From: G963678255 sp963678255
GTDB taxonomy: Bacteria; Cloacimonadota; Cloacimonadia; Cloacimonadales; WRIO01
Length of the DNA: 64,000 bases
Reading direction: 5' to 3'
Assembly (NCBI GenBank): GCA_963678255.2
Contig: CAXXTW010000001.1
Span: forward strand, 1,178,001-1,242,000
In this document: positions 36,969 through 46,396 of the stretch, piece after piece
How positions within the stretch are numbered: position 1 is the first letter of the stretch
Layout: every line of letters begins with the position of its first letter
Translations under genes and position numbers: made by a program
Notes under the pieces: generated by a model
The model's input: only the letters and a program-made list of their open reading frames with translations
Database searches by the model: none
What the model was told of the DNA's origin: nothing

Positions 36969-37299
36969 CGTAATTAATCTTTTTTTCAAATTTTCTGTTT
37001 TTCATTCTAACCTGATGAAACTTATTCTTCTTTAAGCCACCTAAAACTATATTAAATCCAATAAGGATTAGAATACCGGGCCAGAAAAAGTTTTTAGCAA
37101 ACAGGATGGAAATCCCACAGAAGAATATAGTGTTTTGAAGAAAAGAAATTTTATAATCACTAAAGAAAATTTTAGGGATTCCTGAAAAACCGATAACAAA
37201 GAAAATCCAAGGGAAAAAGTTGTAGTTTGGTAATACTTTGATCAGAATAATACCCGTGAGAAAAATTAGAATAGAAAGCAATGTTACATAGATTTTCAT
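36955..37299 (-). CDS. Small membrane protein of unknown function
   Basis: A 114-residue hydrophobic protein with about four membrane segments (LLSILIFLTGIILIKVL; FFPWIFFVIGFSGI; TIFFCGISILFA; FFWPGILILIGFNIVLGG) and a basic C-terminal tail. No family recognised. It starts ten bases downstream of the broken carboxypeptidase and may have been in its operon. Confidence 0.65.
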   Translation of the reverse strand: MKIYVTLLSILIFLTGIILIKVLPNYNFFPWIFFVIGFSGIPKIFFSDYKISFLQNTIFFCGISILFAKNFFWPGILILIGFNIVLGGLKKNKFHQVRMKNRKFEKKINYVTYD

Positions 37300-37308
37300 A
37301 AGAACTCC

Positions 37309-38555
37309 TCAATAAACGAACTTTTCTCCTTTTAAAGGAAATAGTGTTCTATGATAAGTAAATTTTTTATTATTACCGAAAAAGGTGAATTTGTCACGAT
37401 CTGTATTTAAATAAAGAAAGAAATAGCCTTTATCATTAGTTTTTTTTGGTTTTGTAATGGAAGTGTTTTTTAGTTTGTAGCATATTTTAGCATTAGAGAT
37501 GGGTTGATTATCATTTTTTACTAAGATTCCTGTAAGGGTGTTTTGGTTGAGATGAGAGAAAAGCGCAAAAAGAGCATTTTTATGCTTTTCTACAATCTTT
37601 AATAAAACGGCATTTGGAGGGAAGACAATGGATTTTCGTTTGTAAATACCTCCGACTTCAATATCAAAGAAGTAGGTTCCTATTTCAGAATAAGCCCAGT
37701 CTCTTAAGAATCCGACTTTTGATGTATTATATTCATTTATACTGTAATAGCCTTTTGAATAATCTTTTGGTAAATATTCTGCAATTAAGCTCGCGATTTC
37801 CTTCATATCATTCCAATGAGGTGAATGACCTGAAGACCAATTCCAGGGAAACAGAATTCTTTCATTGTATTCCCCCATAATAGAACTGTGATAATTGATC
37901 GCTAAATAGAAGTTTTCTCTAGTTATAAATTTCATAATACATTTTGTTTCAGATTCAGATGCTGGAGAAGGTCCTCCATAGTATCGATCTGGAGGTTTAT
38001 TTTGGTATTCATTGTTCAATTAAAAGGGAAATTTCTATTTAAATCTACACCATCGATACCAGGATCAAATCTTTTATTATTATTTGTATCTGTTTTATTT
38101 TTTCTATGAAAAAAAAATTTTCCATTACTGACTATACTGTTCCCTTCGGGATTAATTGTTGGAATAAACCAGATATTATAGCTATTAAGGAGTATTTGAA
38201 TTTTTTTGTTAGTTTTATAGTTTAAAAGCAGATCTTGGGCAAAACCAAGACATATCTCTTGTCCTATTACTTCTTCAGAATGAATCTGACCGATAATTAA
38301 AATAGACGGTTTAGACCATTGAGTGGAGGTTGGATTAAACCCGATTTTAAAAGCTTTTATAGGAAGTTTATCATTAGAAGAATAACCTATAGTTTCAAGA
38401 TAGAATACTTCTTTATAATCAATTGCCCATTTTTTTAACAAATCACCAACTTCTTTTGGTGTATGGTATTGGCTATCAAGCGGGTATTTGTTATACGATC
38501 CATACATAAGCAATACTTGAACAACAAAAAAGAAGACCATTACTTTTTTTTTCAT
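37309..38555 (-). pseudogene. M14-family zinc carboxypeptidase split by a one-base frameshift
   Basis: The first part (38555 to 38016) has a signal peptide and the M14 zinc motif IHSEEVIG (HxxE) and ends just after DLNRNFPFN. The second part (from 38019 to 37309) continues in another frame with YYGGPSPASESET, the NYHSS zinc histidine and IEVGGIYKR with the catalytic glutamate, then a carboxypeptidase-regulatory-like domain. The junction reads TTT AAT TGA AC AAT; one extra G (TGG) would restore NFPFNWNNEY, the sequence expected in the family. So it is a single-base deletion, real or a sequencing error. The part-two TTG has no ribosome site. Confidence 0.85.
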
Positions 38556-38683
38556 AACATCCTTTCCCTTATTCTATAGAATAATAAAAATAATAAAATA
38601 ATGCAAGATTTTAATTGCCTTTTTTCCCTAACCATGATATTCTTACACTCGAAGTTGTCAAATATCAAATTATAGGAGGGGTA

Positions 38684-39037
38684 ATGGCAGTAAAAGATAT
38701 TTTTAACTCATTTGTTGATAAGCTAAGTATGGCTGCTAATGTGTCCATAGTTTTTGGTGAACCTATTGTTACAAAGACAAAGACAATCATACCCATTGCA
38801 AAAACACAATATGGTTTTGGTGCTGGTGGTGCTAGTTTAAGCCTGAATACTGAAAATAATGATAACAGTGATGCTGGTGGAGGAGGTGGTGGTGTGAAGA
38901 CTGTTCCAGTTGGTGTTCTTGAGGTATCTGAAGAAAAGACTAGGTTTATCCCAACAATATCAATAGGAGATATATTACTAGCTTTTGGGATGATCTTAAC
39001 CTTTATATATCGAATGAAAAAATTAAAAAAGTTGTAA
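38684..39037 (+). CDS. GerW/YtfJ-family protein
   Basis: A 117-residue member of the spore protein YtfJ (GerW) family: IVFGEPIVTKTKTIIPIAKTQYGFGAGG-type core (about 25-55), a glycine-rich stretch, then VPVGVLEVSEEKTRFIP and a C-terminal membrane helix. In Bacillus GerW is linked to germination, but homologues are widespread in non-sporing bacteria with unknown role. The start at 38684 follows AGGAGGGG; the longer frame from 38615 lacks one. Confidence 0.87.
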   Translation: MAVKDIFNSFVDKLSMAANVSIVFGEPIVTKTKTIIPIAKTQYGFGAGGASLSLNTENNDNSDAGGGGGGVKTVPVGVLEVSEEKTRFIPTISIGDILLAFGMILTFIYRMKKLKKL

Positions 39038-39111
39038 ATTGCTATACAATTCGAGATCCTTGACAGACTGTTAAGGTGAAGTATGGTTTAATAACAGTTG
39101 TTGAGGTTTAA

Positions 39112-40737
39112 ATGCAAGTTCTATCTGATAAGCAAACTGAAAAAGCTCTTCAGACTCAAGAGATATTATTAAAAATAAAACCATTTTCTGAGTTGGGCAG
39201 AAAACTCTTCGCTCAACTCAAACCTTTTAAAGCTAAGCAAAGTACTGAATGTCTCAATTATTATCATAAAATTGAAAATCTAGTTTATATTATTAATAAA
39301 TCAGCTGATTTTATAACAGTTTTAGGAAATTATCTCTCTCATTTTCAATGGATATTAAAAACAATTGAAGAGAGTAGGTCAAGAACATTAGAAGTTTTTG
39401 AATTATTCGAAGTAAAGCATTTCATCTATTTCTATCAGAAAGTTAGTGATTTATTACATTCAAAAGCATTAAATGAAATAATTGAAATAAGAGATTTTTC
39501 CCAATTATTTGACATTCTTGACAAGGATGGGCAAAAGGTTCCTTCCTTTTGCATGAGTAAAAATTATAGTATTAACTTTCAAAACTTACATGATAAACTC
39601 TCAGAAATTCAATCCAAACGGGACCAAGAAATTGATTATATCAAAAAAAATATAATCAATAGTTTGCATTTAAGAGATTTTTATGATAAAGTAACTATAT
39701 CAAGGCTTAATATTAAAGAAATTGAGAGATTTAATCAATGTTCTGATTTAGTGATAGAAACTGAGAATTTTGCAAATACAACCTATAAATTAAAAAAGAA
39801 CCAAAGGATATCTGAGTTTGAAGAAGAGATTATTCAAATTAAACAACAAATATTTGAAGAAGAGACAATAATAAGGAAAAGTCTGACACTTGAGATAAGT
39901 AAAAACTCAGAAGCATTAAAATCAGCTTTTGAAGAGATTAGCTTTCTGGATGTAGTTTTTGCTAAAGCCATATATGCAATCAATCATCAGTGTTTTATCC
40001 CTCATACTATATCTGATAATAGTATCGAAATTTCTCAGGGAAGAAATCTTACTTTGCAAGACGAAATAAAATCATTACAACTGAGTTATGTTCCAGTTTC
40101 CCTAAATTTTAAGGAAGAGACTATCGTGTTAACAGGTGCTAATATGGCAGGGAAAACAAGTTTATTAAAAATGTTGGGTCAAATGCTATCATTGTTAGCC
40201 TATGGAATTCCTTTGCCATGTAAAGATTGCAAGTTACCATTAGTTGATTTTATTTTCTATTCAGGTCCGATCACACAGGAACATAGAGCTGACTTAAGCA
40301 GTTTTGCTCATGAGATCGTTGGTATTCAGCAGGTTTTGGAAAAAAAAGGGAAAGGATTAATTTTAATTGATGAATTTGCCCGAGGTACAAATCCTGAAGA
40401 AGGGGAAGCCTTGTCTCAGTCCCTGATACAATATTTTTCTAAGCATTCACAAGGGATGTTTGTGACTGCTACTCATTTTACTCCTCCGATTACGAATAAT
40501 ACTCAACATTTTCGTTTAAGCGGGTTATCAGAAGAAGATTTTATTGAATTAAGAAATCTTAGTTATACCTATTTAAAAGAGAATTTAAAAGAGATACACA
40601 CACGATTTTCATTTGAATTGGTTGAAGTAGAGCAAGGGAGTGTGCCCCCTAAATCAGCTCTTAATATTGCTGAATTATTAGGGTTTGAATCAGAGATCAT
40701 TGAAGAAGCTAAGAATATTCAAAAACGAATTTTATAA
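39112..40737 (+). CDS. MutS-like ATPase lacking mismatch-recognition domains
   Basis: A 541-residue protein with only the lever/clamp-like helices and the MutS ABC-ATPase: Walker A GANMAGKTSLLK (about 341-352) and Walker B LILIDEFARGTNP (about 416). It has no N-terminal mismatch-binding domain and no Smr domain, so it is neither MutS nor MutS2. The architecture resembles the MutS-like ATPases of lysine or ornithine aminomutase operons (KamC-type reactivases), but no aminomutase gene is nearby. Function uncertain. Confidence 0.8.
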   Translation: MQVLSDKQTEKALQTQEILLKIKPFSELGRKLFAQLKPFKAKQSTECLNYYHKIENLVYIINKSADFITVLGNYLSHFQWILKTIEESRSRTLEVFELFEVKHFIYFYQKVSDLLHSKALNEIIEIRDFSQLFDILDKDGQKVPSFCMSKNYSINFQNLHDKLSEIQSKRDQEIDYIKKNIINSLHLRDFYDKVTISRLNIKEIERFNQCSDLVIETENFANTTYKLKKNQRISEFEEEIIQIKQQIFEEETIIRKSLTLEISKNSEALKSAFEEISFLDVVFAKAIYAINHQCFIPHTISDNSIEISQGRNLTLQDEIKSLQLSYVPVSLNFKEETIVLTGANMAGKTSLLKMLGQMLSLLAYGIPLPCKDCKLPLVDFIFYSGPITQEHRADLSSFAHEIVGIQQVLEKKGKGLILIDEFARGTNPEEGEALSQSLIQYFSKHSQGMFVTATHFTPPITNNTQHFRLSGLSEEDFIELRNLSYTYLKENLKEIHTRFSFELVEVEQGSVPPKSALNIAELLGFESEIIEEAKNIQKRIL

Positions 40738-40823
40738 ATTTATGCATAAAGGGAGTATAATCTTATTTGACAAACAAGATAGATTTTAGGTATCGGTTTG
40801 ATATTATTAATTAGGATGGTATT

Positions 40824-41636
40824 ATGAAGAGATATGTATTTAGTATCATGTTGTTTTTTGTTGTAATATCTTGTTTTGCAGATCTTACTATAACCAGAAA
40901 TGAAAGTCAGTTTATCACTAAAGAAATATATGCTTATGGACGTTTTGCAGAAATCGTCAATAATAGAATCGTGTCTATCTGGGATTTTAGAAAGATGGAA
41001 TTGACATTAATTGAGCATGATTTAAAAATATATACCACTATTGATTTTGATGCTTTCAGAAATGAAATATTAAGACAAACCCAAGCTAGAATTGATAAAC
41101 AGAATAGTATGGTTGATGAAGCACAAATCAAACAAATGGCTGAAGCAACAAAAAAACTTTATAGTAGTTTAAAACCAAAAATGGAGATTGTCGATACAAC
41201 CTTAATCTGTAATTACCCATCTGTGCAATATATTATTTATCAGGATACATTAAAGATTAATAGATTATGGATATCCCGAGACGTTAAAGATCTAATTTCT
41301 AAAGAGATTCCTTATCATTCTTTAAAAAAAGCAGAGAATATTTTTAAAGAAAGTCGAAAAATGGAAATGGATGCAGTAGGTCTCTATTTGGACAGAGTTA
41401 CTCTTTTAAAAGAACGCATCATGGATGATGGATATGTAATGAGAAATTTTGATTATGGTACTAGAATCAAATCGAATCCAGAAATCTATAAAAAAGTTGA
41501 GTCTATCTCCAATGAAATCACAGAAATATCTAAAATGAAAGTTGATCAAATAATCTTCAATATTCCAAAAAACTATAAATCACTGAGTTATTCTGCTTAT
41601 CAAATTGCTTTGATTAAAGCAAATGAAGAGGAATAA
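40824..41636 (+). CDS. Secreted hypothetical protein
   Basis: A 270-residue protein with a signal peptide (FSIMLFFVVISCFA), a beta-rich N-terminal half (TLIEHDLKIYTTIDFDAFRNE) and a helical C-terminal part. The layout recalls DUF4412-type periplasmic proteins, but I cannot assign it. A terminator-like hairpin follows. Confidence 0.65.
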   Translation: MKRYVFSIMLFFVVISCFADLTITRNESQFITKEIYAYGRFAEIVNNRIVSIWDFRKMELTLIEHDLKIYTTIDFDAFRNEILRQTQARIDKQNSMVDEAQIKQMAEATKKLYSSLKPKMEIVDTTLICNYPSVQYIIYQDTLKINRLWISRDVKDLISKEIPYHSLKKAENIFKESRKMEMDAVGLYLDRVTLLKERIMDDGYVMRNFDYGTRIKSNPEIYKKVESISNEITEISKMKVDQIIFNIPKNYKSLSYSAYQIALIKANEEE

Positions 41637-41666
41637 CTGTTCATTTTGTAATGAACGATGAAAAAT

Positions 41667-41694
41667 ATAACCCATGAATTTTAAGGGTTTTTGT
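41667..41694 (+). terminator. Weak intrinsic terminator
   Basis: AACCC/GGGTT with a loop of about ten bases followed by TTTTTG. A second small hairpin, GTTCATT/AATGAAC, lies just before it at 41639-41656. Confidence 0.5.
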
Positions 41695-42017
41695 TTATTC
41701 AGAATGTTTTTATGTTAAGCTGAATTGAAATGCTCTACTTTAAATGATTGGAAGTCAATCCAGGATCAAATCTGATATTAATAACTGAAGAATCTATGAT
41801 TTTCACAAGATTAATATTGAACAGAATATAGGCGAAGAGTATGGAATTTCAAAATATTATCGATAATATTACATAATGTTATCAACAAAATCAACATTTT
41901 TCTTGACTTTTCTCATTAAATATCACTATTTGATACCAGTAGAGCTATAATAATTAAAACTTAAACCAATTCTGCTGAACCTCGAGAGTGGACTATACCT
42001 GGTCTAAACAGACATTC
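41695..42017. other. Gap without recognised genes
   Basis: About 320 AT-rich bases. I see no coding frame of convincing length. TTGACT at 41903 is promoter-like but has a poor -10. Confidence 0.5.
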
Positions 42018-42046
42018 TTGACAGGAGAGATTGTAAAAATTAAATA
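42018..42046 (+). promoter_or_regulatory. Promoter of the APH-fold kinase gene
   Basis: TTGACA at 42018-42023 and TAAATA at 42041-42046 with a 17-base spacer; the coding start is 33 bases on with AAGGAG before it. Confidence 0.6.
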
Positions 42047-42079
42047 AATACTTTTCTCAACGATTTAAGGAGTGTTAAC

Positions 42080-43123
42080 ATGCAGTCTGAAACTACGGTT
42101 ATATCCTGTGAATTATTAAATGAGATTATCAGATTCTTGCATATTGATCTTTGTAGTATTAAATTCGTTGGTTATTCACAGAATTTTATATATAAAATTG
42201 CTGATGAATCAGGTGAGAAGATACTACGGATTACATCTGATAAACATAGAACTCGATCTCAGATTTCCTCTGAATTAGAATGGATTGAATACCTTAAAGC
42301 AAATGGCATACTAGCTTGTTCAGCCATCATTAATACAGCAAACGGGGATGAAATTTCTAGTTTCGAAACAACTACAGACATCTTGCACTGTGTCTTATTT
42401 GAAAAAGCTAGAGGAATACCTATTGATATATCAATGCTAAATGATGAGCTATACTTTCTACATGGAGCTTTAGTTGGTAAAGTTCACAGGTTGGCGCATC
42501 AGTGTTCTGGAGAAATAACTGCAAATCGCTTCAACTGGCAGGATAACCGTCTGTTTAATAATGATATTCATGACTTCATCCCAGTTGGGATTAAAGAAAA
42601 TATAGTTGACATCGCTCATCAGTTAATTGCTGAGGCATTAGAACTACCAATAACCATAACTACATATGGGATGATTCATTTCGATCTTCACTATGATAAT
42701 TTTTTCCAGCATGGTAATGATTTATGGATTTTTGACTTTGACAATTGCTCAAATGGGTATTATATTAATGACATTGCCAAGGCTTTATGGAGTTCTGTTT
42801 TTACCTACCACAGAAAATCTGAATATCTCAATAAGAGTCCTTTTCAGGAATTTACTCTAACCGGAAAAATACTGGAAAGAATCTGGACTCCCTTTTGGAA
42901 AGGCTATAGTAGCGAAAATACAATTGAAGATAATTGGTTTGAGCAACTTCCCTTATTTTTTGAAATTATCCATCTGAAAGAATTCGTTCATCATTACAGG
43001 CACAAGGTTCCTTATCGGAATGAAGAGTTGAAGTATATCTTTACTATTGAACAAAAACAAATTGAAGAGAGGATAGTTCCCGTTGCTTTCAACTTTAAGA
43101 CATGTAAAGCCATTTATGATTAA
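42080..43123 (+). CDS. APH/SrkA-like phosphotransferase family protein
   Basis: A 347-residue aminoglycoside-phosphotransferase-fold protein. The N-lobe has KILRITSDKHR; the catalytic loop IHFDLHYDNFF (H200, D202, N207 region) and metal-binding IFDFDNC are intact. Related proteins phosphorylate homoserine, choline or protein serine/threonine (SrkA). Nothing nearby indicates a resistance locus. Single-gene unit. Confidence 0.85.
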   Translation: MQSETTVISCELLNEIIRFLHIDLCSIKFVGYSQNFIYKIADESGEKILRITSDKHRTRSQISSELEWIEYLKANGILACSAIINTANGDEISSFETTTDILHCVLFEKARGIPIDISMLNDELYFLHGALVGKVHRLAHQCSGEITANRFNWQDNRLFNNDIHDFIPVGIKENIVDIAHQLIAEALELPITITTYGMIHFDLHYDNFFQHGNDLWIFDFDNCSNGYYINDIAKALWSSVFTYHRKSEYLNKSPFQEFTLTGKILERIWTPFWKGYSSENTIEDNWFEQLPLFFEIIHLKEFVHHYRHKVPYRNEELKYIFTIEQKQIEERIVPVAFNFKTCKAIYD

Positions 43124-44076
43124 TGTTGATTTTTATGGTAATAGGTTGGGTATAATGTCAGTTAACGAAGGGCAATATCTATTCTTTCGCTATACAGTTA
43201 AATAAATAACATTCTTCAATATTGGGCAGTTGAAAGGAGAGTACTAAACGAATTATTTATTGAACGATAGAGCAAATTCAGAGATCCCTTTTTGTCTAAA
43301 TACTGTCTGGCTTTAACCTACTCCTTGTTTTCCAACTCATTGAAATCAATGGAAGGTGGTAATTGCCGTGGCTGGTAATTACAATCATATCATTGTAAAA
43401 TGAAACCTTGGTATCCTTATATTAATATGTCTGAGTACAAAATCATAAGCTAGTTCTATCTGACTGACAATATTAGTATCAATCGTCTTCTTGTCTATGA
43501 AAATCTCTGAAGAAGTATTTTTTGAAACTGAAACATACAATTTTGGCATCAGGGAAAAGCTCTCTTCGAATAGATTCATCAGAAAAGAGGATCAAAGCAT
43601 ATGTAGATTTTTTTTAAGGCTACTTCTCTGAATAAGTTAAATTTAAATAAAGTATTTTCATTTAAAGGTTCGTGGCTTTTTCCTTCAAAAAGCACTTGGA
43701 ACTACTTTTTACCAAGCAACTCGATAAAGCTGTTGATTATTAGGGGCGAAATGTGCACAATCTCGACAGTCTTTTTGTTATGGATTTTAAAAAATTATAT
43801 TGACAACAACGAAAGATAAGATAAACGTACTGTTATAGTAAGAAGATATATAATTAATATTAGCAGTTTTGGAGGTTTGGTGTTATATAATTTAGATTAA
43901 ACAGTCTTAATTGCTATTTTTTCGATATCAGAATTCGAATTCCTACAAAAAGAATCAAGAAATTTGAATTATCAAGTGAATAAAATAGAAAAGCTCATTA
44001 ATAAAGAATAGTTTTTAAAAAAGAGTAGAGATTGCAATTTCAAAGTTGTAAAAAAGAATACTCAATTGGAGGAAAA
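43124..44076. other. Long gap, possible decayed coding sequence
   Basis: About 950 bases without a convincing gene. Short frames appear on both strands, the longest on the reverse strand at 43385-43579 (64 codons) and a short stretch near 43650-43730 forward, each cut by stops and without ribosome sites. The look is that of eroded genes, but no family can be named. A ribosome site GGAGG lies at 44069 before the next gene. Confidence 0.4.
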
Positions 44077-44895
44077 ATGAATAAAATTATCATTAACAAA
44101 GATCTCTGTACAAAGTGTAATACTTGTGCAATGATCTGTCCTTTCAAATTAATTGATTCTGCTGATGAAAATACTTATCCTCAGATCAACCCTTTAAAAA
44201 ATACTTATTGTTTTAAATGTGGCCATTGTGAAGCTTTTTGTCCACAATTAGCTTTAACCCTAGATTTTGATGTTCAAGATAAAGAAGAATGTGATCCAGC
44301 TCAATTGAGACTTGATCCTCAGAACTTATCTCGTTATTTAAAGAATCGCCGATCCATTAGAAACTACAAGTCAAAGCCAGTGGACAAGAGGATAATCGCT
44401 GAAATGTTGGATGCTGCCCGGTATTCAGCAACAGGAGGAAACTCTCAAGCTGTTGAATGGATTGTTCTGTATAACACAATAGATGTAAAAAAGATTGCTG
44501 GACTAACCATAGATTGGATGAGAACTATAGTAAAATCAGAGCATCCCATGGCAAAATATCTTACCGGAGTCGTTGATATGTGGGACAAAGGTATCGATTT
44601 TATAACTCATGGCGCACCTCATATCATGATGGCTCATGTGCCTGCCAATGAATTCATTGATAAAACAGATGGTATAATCGCCTTAACTCATTTTGATATT
44701 CTTGCTCCTTCATATGGGGTGGGTGTTTGTTGGGCGGGCTTTATTATGATGGCTTCAAAGACATTTAAACCTCTTCAAGAAGTATTACAGATTCCTGAAA
44801 ACAGAATGTTAGCTTATCCACTATTATTCGGTTATCCTGTTATAGAACCCTGTGCTATCCCAAGAAGAAACCCTATAAAGGTTGAATGGAGATAA
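44077..44895 (+). CDS. 4Fe-4S ferredoxin-nitroreductase fusion
   Basis: A 272-residue protein. Two 4Fe-4S motifs (CTKCNTCAMICP at about 10-21 and CFKCGHCEAFCP at about 48-59) precede an FMN-binding nitroreductase domain from about residue 85 (RRSIRNYKSKPVDKRIIAEML, GGNSQAVEW, GVGVCWAGFI). Such proteins transfer electrons from ferredoxin to small molecules; the substrate is unknown. ATG 44077 is preferred because GGAGG is five bases upstream. The following acetyltransferase gene is three bases away. Confidence 0.93.
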   Translation: MNKIIINKDLCTKCNTCAMICPFKLIDSADENTYPQINPLKNTYCFKCGHCEAFCPQLALTLDFDVQDKEECDPAQLRLDPQNLSRYLKNRRSIRNYKSKPVDKRIIAEMLDAARYSATGGNSQAVEWIVLYNTIDVKKIAGLTIDWMRTIVKSEHPMAKYLTGVVDMWDKGIDFITHGAPHIMMAHVPANEFIDKTDGIIALTHFDILAPSYGVGVCWAGFIMMASKTFKPLQEVLQIPENRMLAYPLLFGYPVIEPCAIPRRNPIKVEWR

Positions 44896-44898
44896 ATT

Positions 44899-45414
44899 TT
44901 GTATTCATTAGAGATTAGAAAAGTACTTGTGGGTGATTTGCCTAAGTTAGCTCATATACATTTAGAAACTTGGAAATCTTGTTATAAAGGCATTATTGTT
45001 CAAGAGACTTTAGATAATCTTCAATTTCAAAACAGTTTAAGAAATATGGAAAGAACATATAATGATTCTGAAGTATTTTTTTATTTAGCCAGTATCCATG
45101 ATATTTCGGTTGGATTCATAATATTTTCATTAAAATCTAGACATGAGAATTATGAAGAATATGCTGAAATACCAGCTATTTATATCCTCCCGGAATATCA
45201 TAATGCAGGCATTGGGAAAAATCTTATCAAAACCGCTTTTCAAGTATACAGGGAACTAAATGTGACTAAAGTCATGTTATGCGCTCTCAAACACAATCGT
45301 GATAAAGATTTTTATCAGAAGTGTGGCGCTGTCGTTACAAAAGAAGAAGAAATAATGATAGGAGGGAATCCATATTTAATAGAAATATGGGTATGGGAAA
45401 ACCTTTCGATCTAA
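44899..45414 (+). CDS. GNAT-family N-acetyltransferase
   Basis: A 171-residue protein with the GNAT fold: the N-terminal LAHIHLETWKSCYKGII, acetyl-CoA-binding IYILPEYHNAGIGKNLI (Q/RxxGxG/A type) and the late beta-strand EIWVWE. The start codon is TTG with GGAGAT five bases upstream, inside the end of the preceding gene, so the two are likely co-translated. Substrate unknown. Confidence 0.9.
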   Translation: MYSLEIRKVLVGDLPKLAHIHLETWKSCYKGIIVQETLDNLQFQNSLRNMERTYNDSEVFFYLASIHDISVGFIIFSLKSRHENYEEYAEIPAIYILPEYHNAGIGKNLIKTAFQVYRELNVTKVMLCALKHNRDKDFYQKCGAVVTKEEEIMIGGNPYLIEIWVWENLSI

Positions 45415-45492
45415 AATTAGTAATAAAATGTGCCTCATACTTTTAAAACACAATTCAAAACACAATAGCAAACCTTTTTATTAAAAAATTTG

Positions 45493-45522
45493 TTGTAAAT
45501 AGCTTGACAATCTTTTTATAAT
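45493..45522 (+). promoter_or_regulatory. Candidate promoter of the TrmB-like gene
   Basis: TTGTAA (45493-45498) and TATAAT (45517-45522), spacer 18. An embedded TTGACA at 45504 lacks a matching -10 at normal spacing. Confidence 0.4.
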
Positions 45523-45567
45523 GATATTTGTTGTACGCAGGTGGTTAACAAATACAAGTGAGGTATT

Positions 45568-46395
45568 ATGGATTTAATAGAGAAATTGACAAAAATTGGT
45601 TTAACTGATTCAGAAGCTAAAATATATCTTCATTTAATAAAAAATAGCAGTTGTACAGCTACTGAAATTGCAAAGAGTACTGGTATATCGAGAACGCAAA
45701 CCTATCAGATAATCAGTAATTTAATAAAAAATAATATGTGTCTTGAGCAATTAGGTTCAGTTAAAAAGTATTCAGCAGTAGATCCCAAAAAAGTATCGTC
45801 ATCTATACATTCAGAATTAAAAGAAAAAAAAGAGATTTTAGACTCCATTACACCTCATCTGTCAAATCTTTTTGAAGATGATCAGCAAAATGATAATCCC
45901 TTTGAGTTTATAAAAGTCCTTTATACAAAATCAAGTATTATTCAAACAATTGAAGATTTAGAAAAAAATTCAATAGAGTCCGTGTTGGCATTTAACAAGC
46001 CTCCTTATGCCATGAACATCAATATTATGAATGAAAATGAAATTTCGATGGAAGTCCGTTCTTCTGAAAGAGAAAGTATAATTAAAGGAGTTAAGTTTCA
46101 TTCTTTATACGAAATAGAAGATAGTCCCGAGTTTTTAAAAAAGATCGAGTATTTTCAGGCTATGGGCGAAAATGTGAGAGTTGCTCATCATTTACCATTC
46201 AAACTTTTTGTGTTTGATACAAAGATTATCACAATTGCTTTACAAAACAAAATGAGTTCTGGTCTTAAATTTGTAACTTTACTAATTGAACACAAAGATT
46301 TTGCAACTTCTTTAAAAGAAATGTTTTATTTGTATTGGAATCTATCCATGACAATTGAAGATTTTAAAAAAACATTAACAAAAAAAGGAGAATAA
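45568..46395 (+). CDS. TrmB-family transcriptional regulator
   Basis: A 275-residue protein. The N-terminal winged helix-turn-helix (about 1-70; GLTDSEAKIYLHLIKNSSCTA, ISRTQTYQIISNL) and a coiled-coil linker are as in TrmB-type regulators. The C-terminal part (about 110-260) is a sensor of the same length class. It stops one base before the start of a secreted-protein gene, so the two are probably co-transcribed and it may control that gene. Confidence 0.87.
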   Translation: MDLIEKLTKIGLTDSEAKIYLHLIKNSSCTATEIAKSTGISRTQTYQIISNLIKNNMCLEQLGSVKKYSAVDPKKVSSSIHSELKEKKEILDSITPHLSNLFEDDQQNDNPFEFIKVLYTKSSIIQTIEDLEKNSIESVLAFNKPPYAMNINIMNENEISMEVRSSERESIIKGVKFHSLYEIEDSPEFLKKIEYFQAMGENVRVAHHLPFKLFVFDTKIITIALQNKMSSGLKFVTLLIEHKDFATSLKEMFYLYWNLSMTIEDFKKTLTKKGE

Positions 46396-46396
46396 A

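Noticed and set aside
39112..40737. Mismatch-repair MutS or MutS2
   Set aside because: No mismatch-recognition or Smr domain is present.
43385..43579. Reverse-strand 64-codon frame
   Set aside because: No ribosome site or recognised family; more like a decayed fragment.
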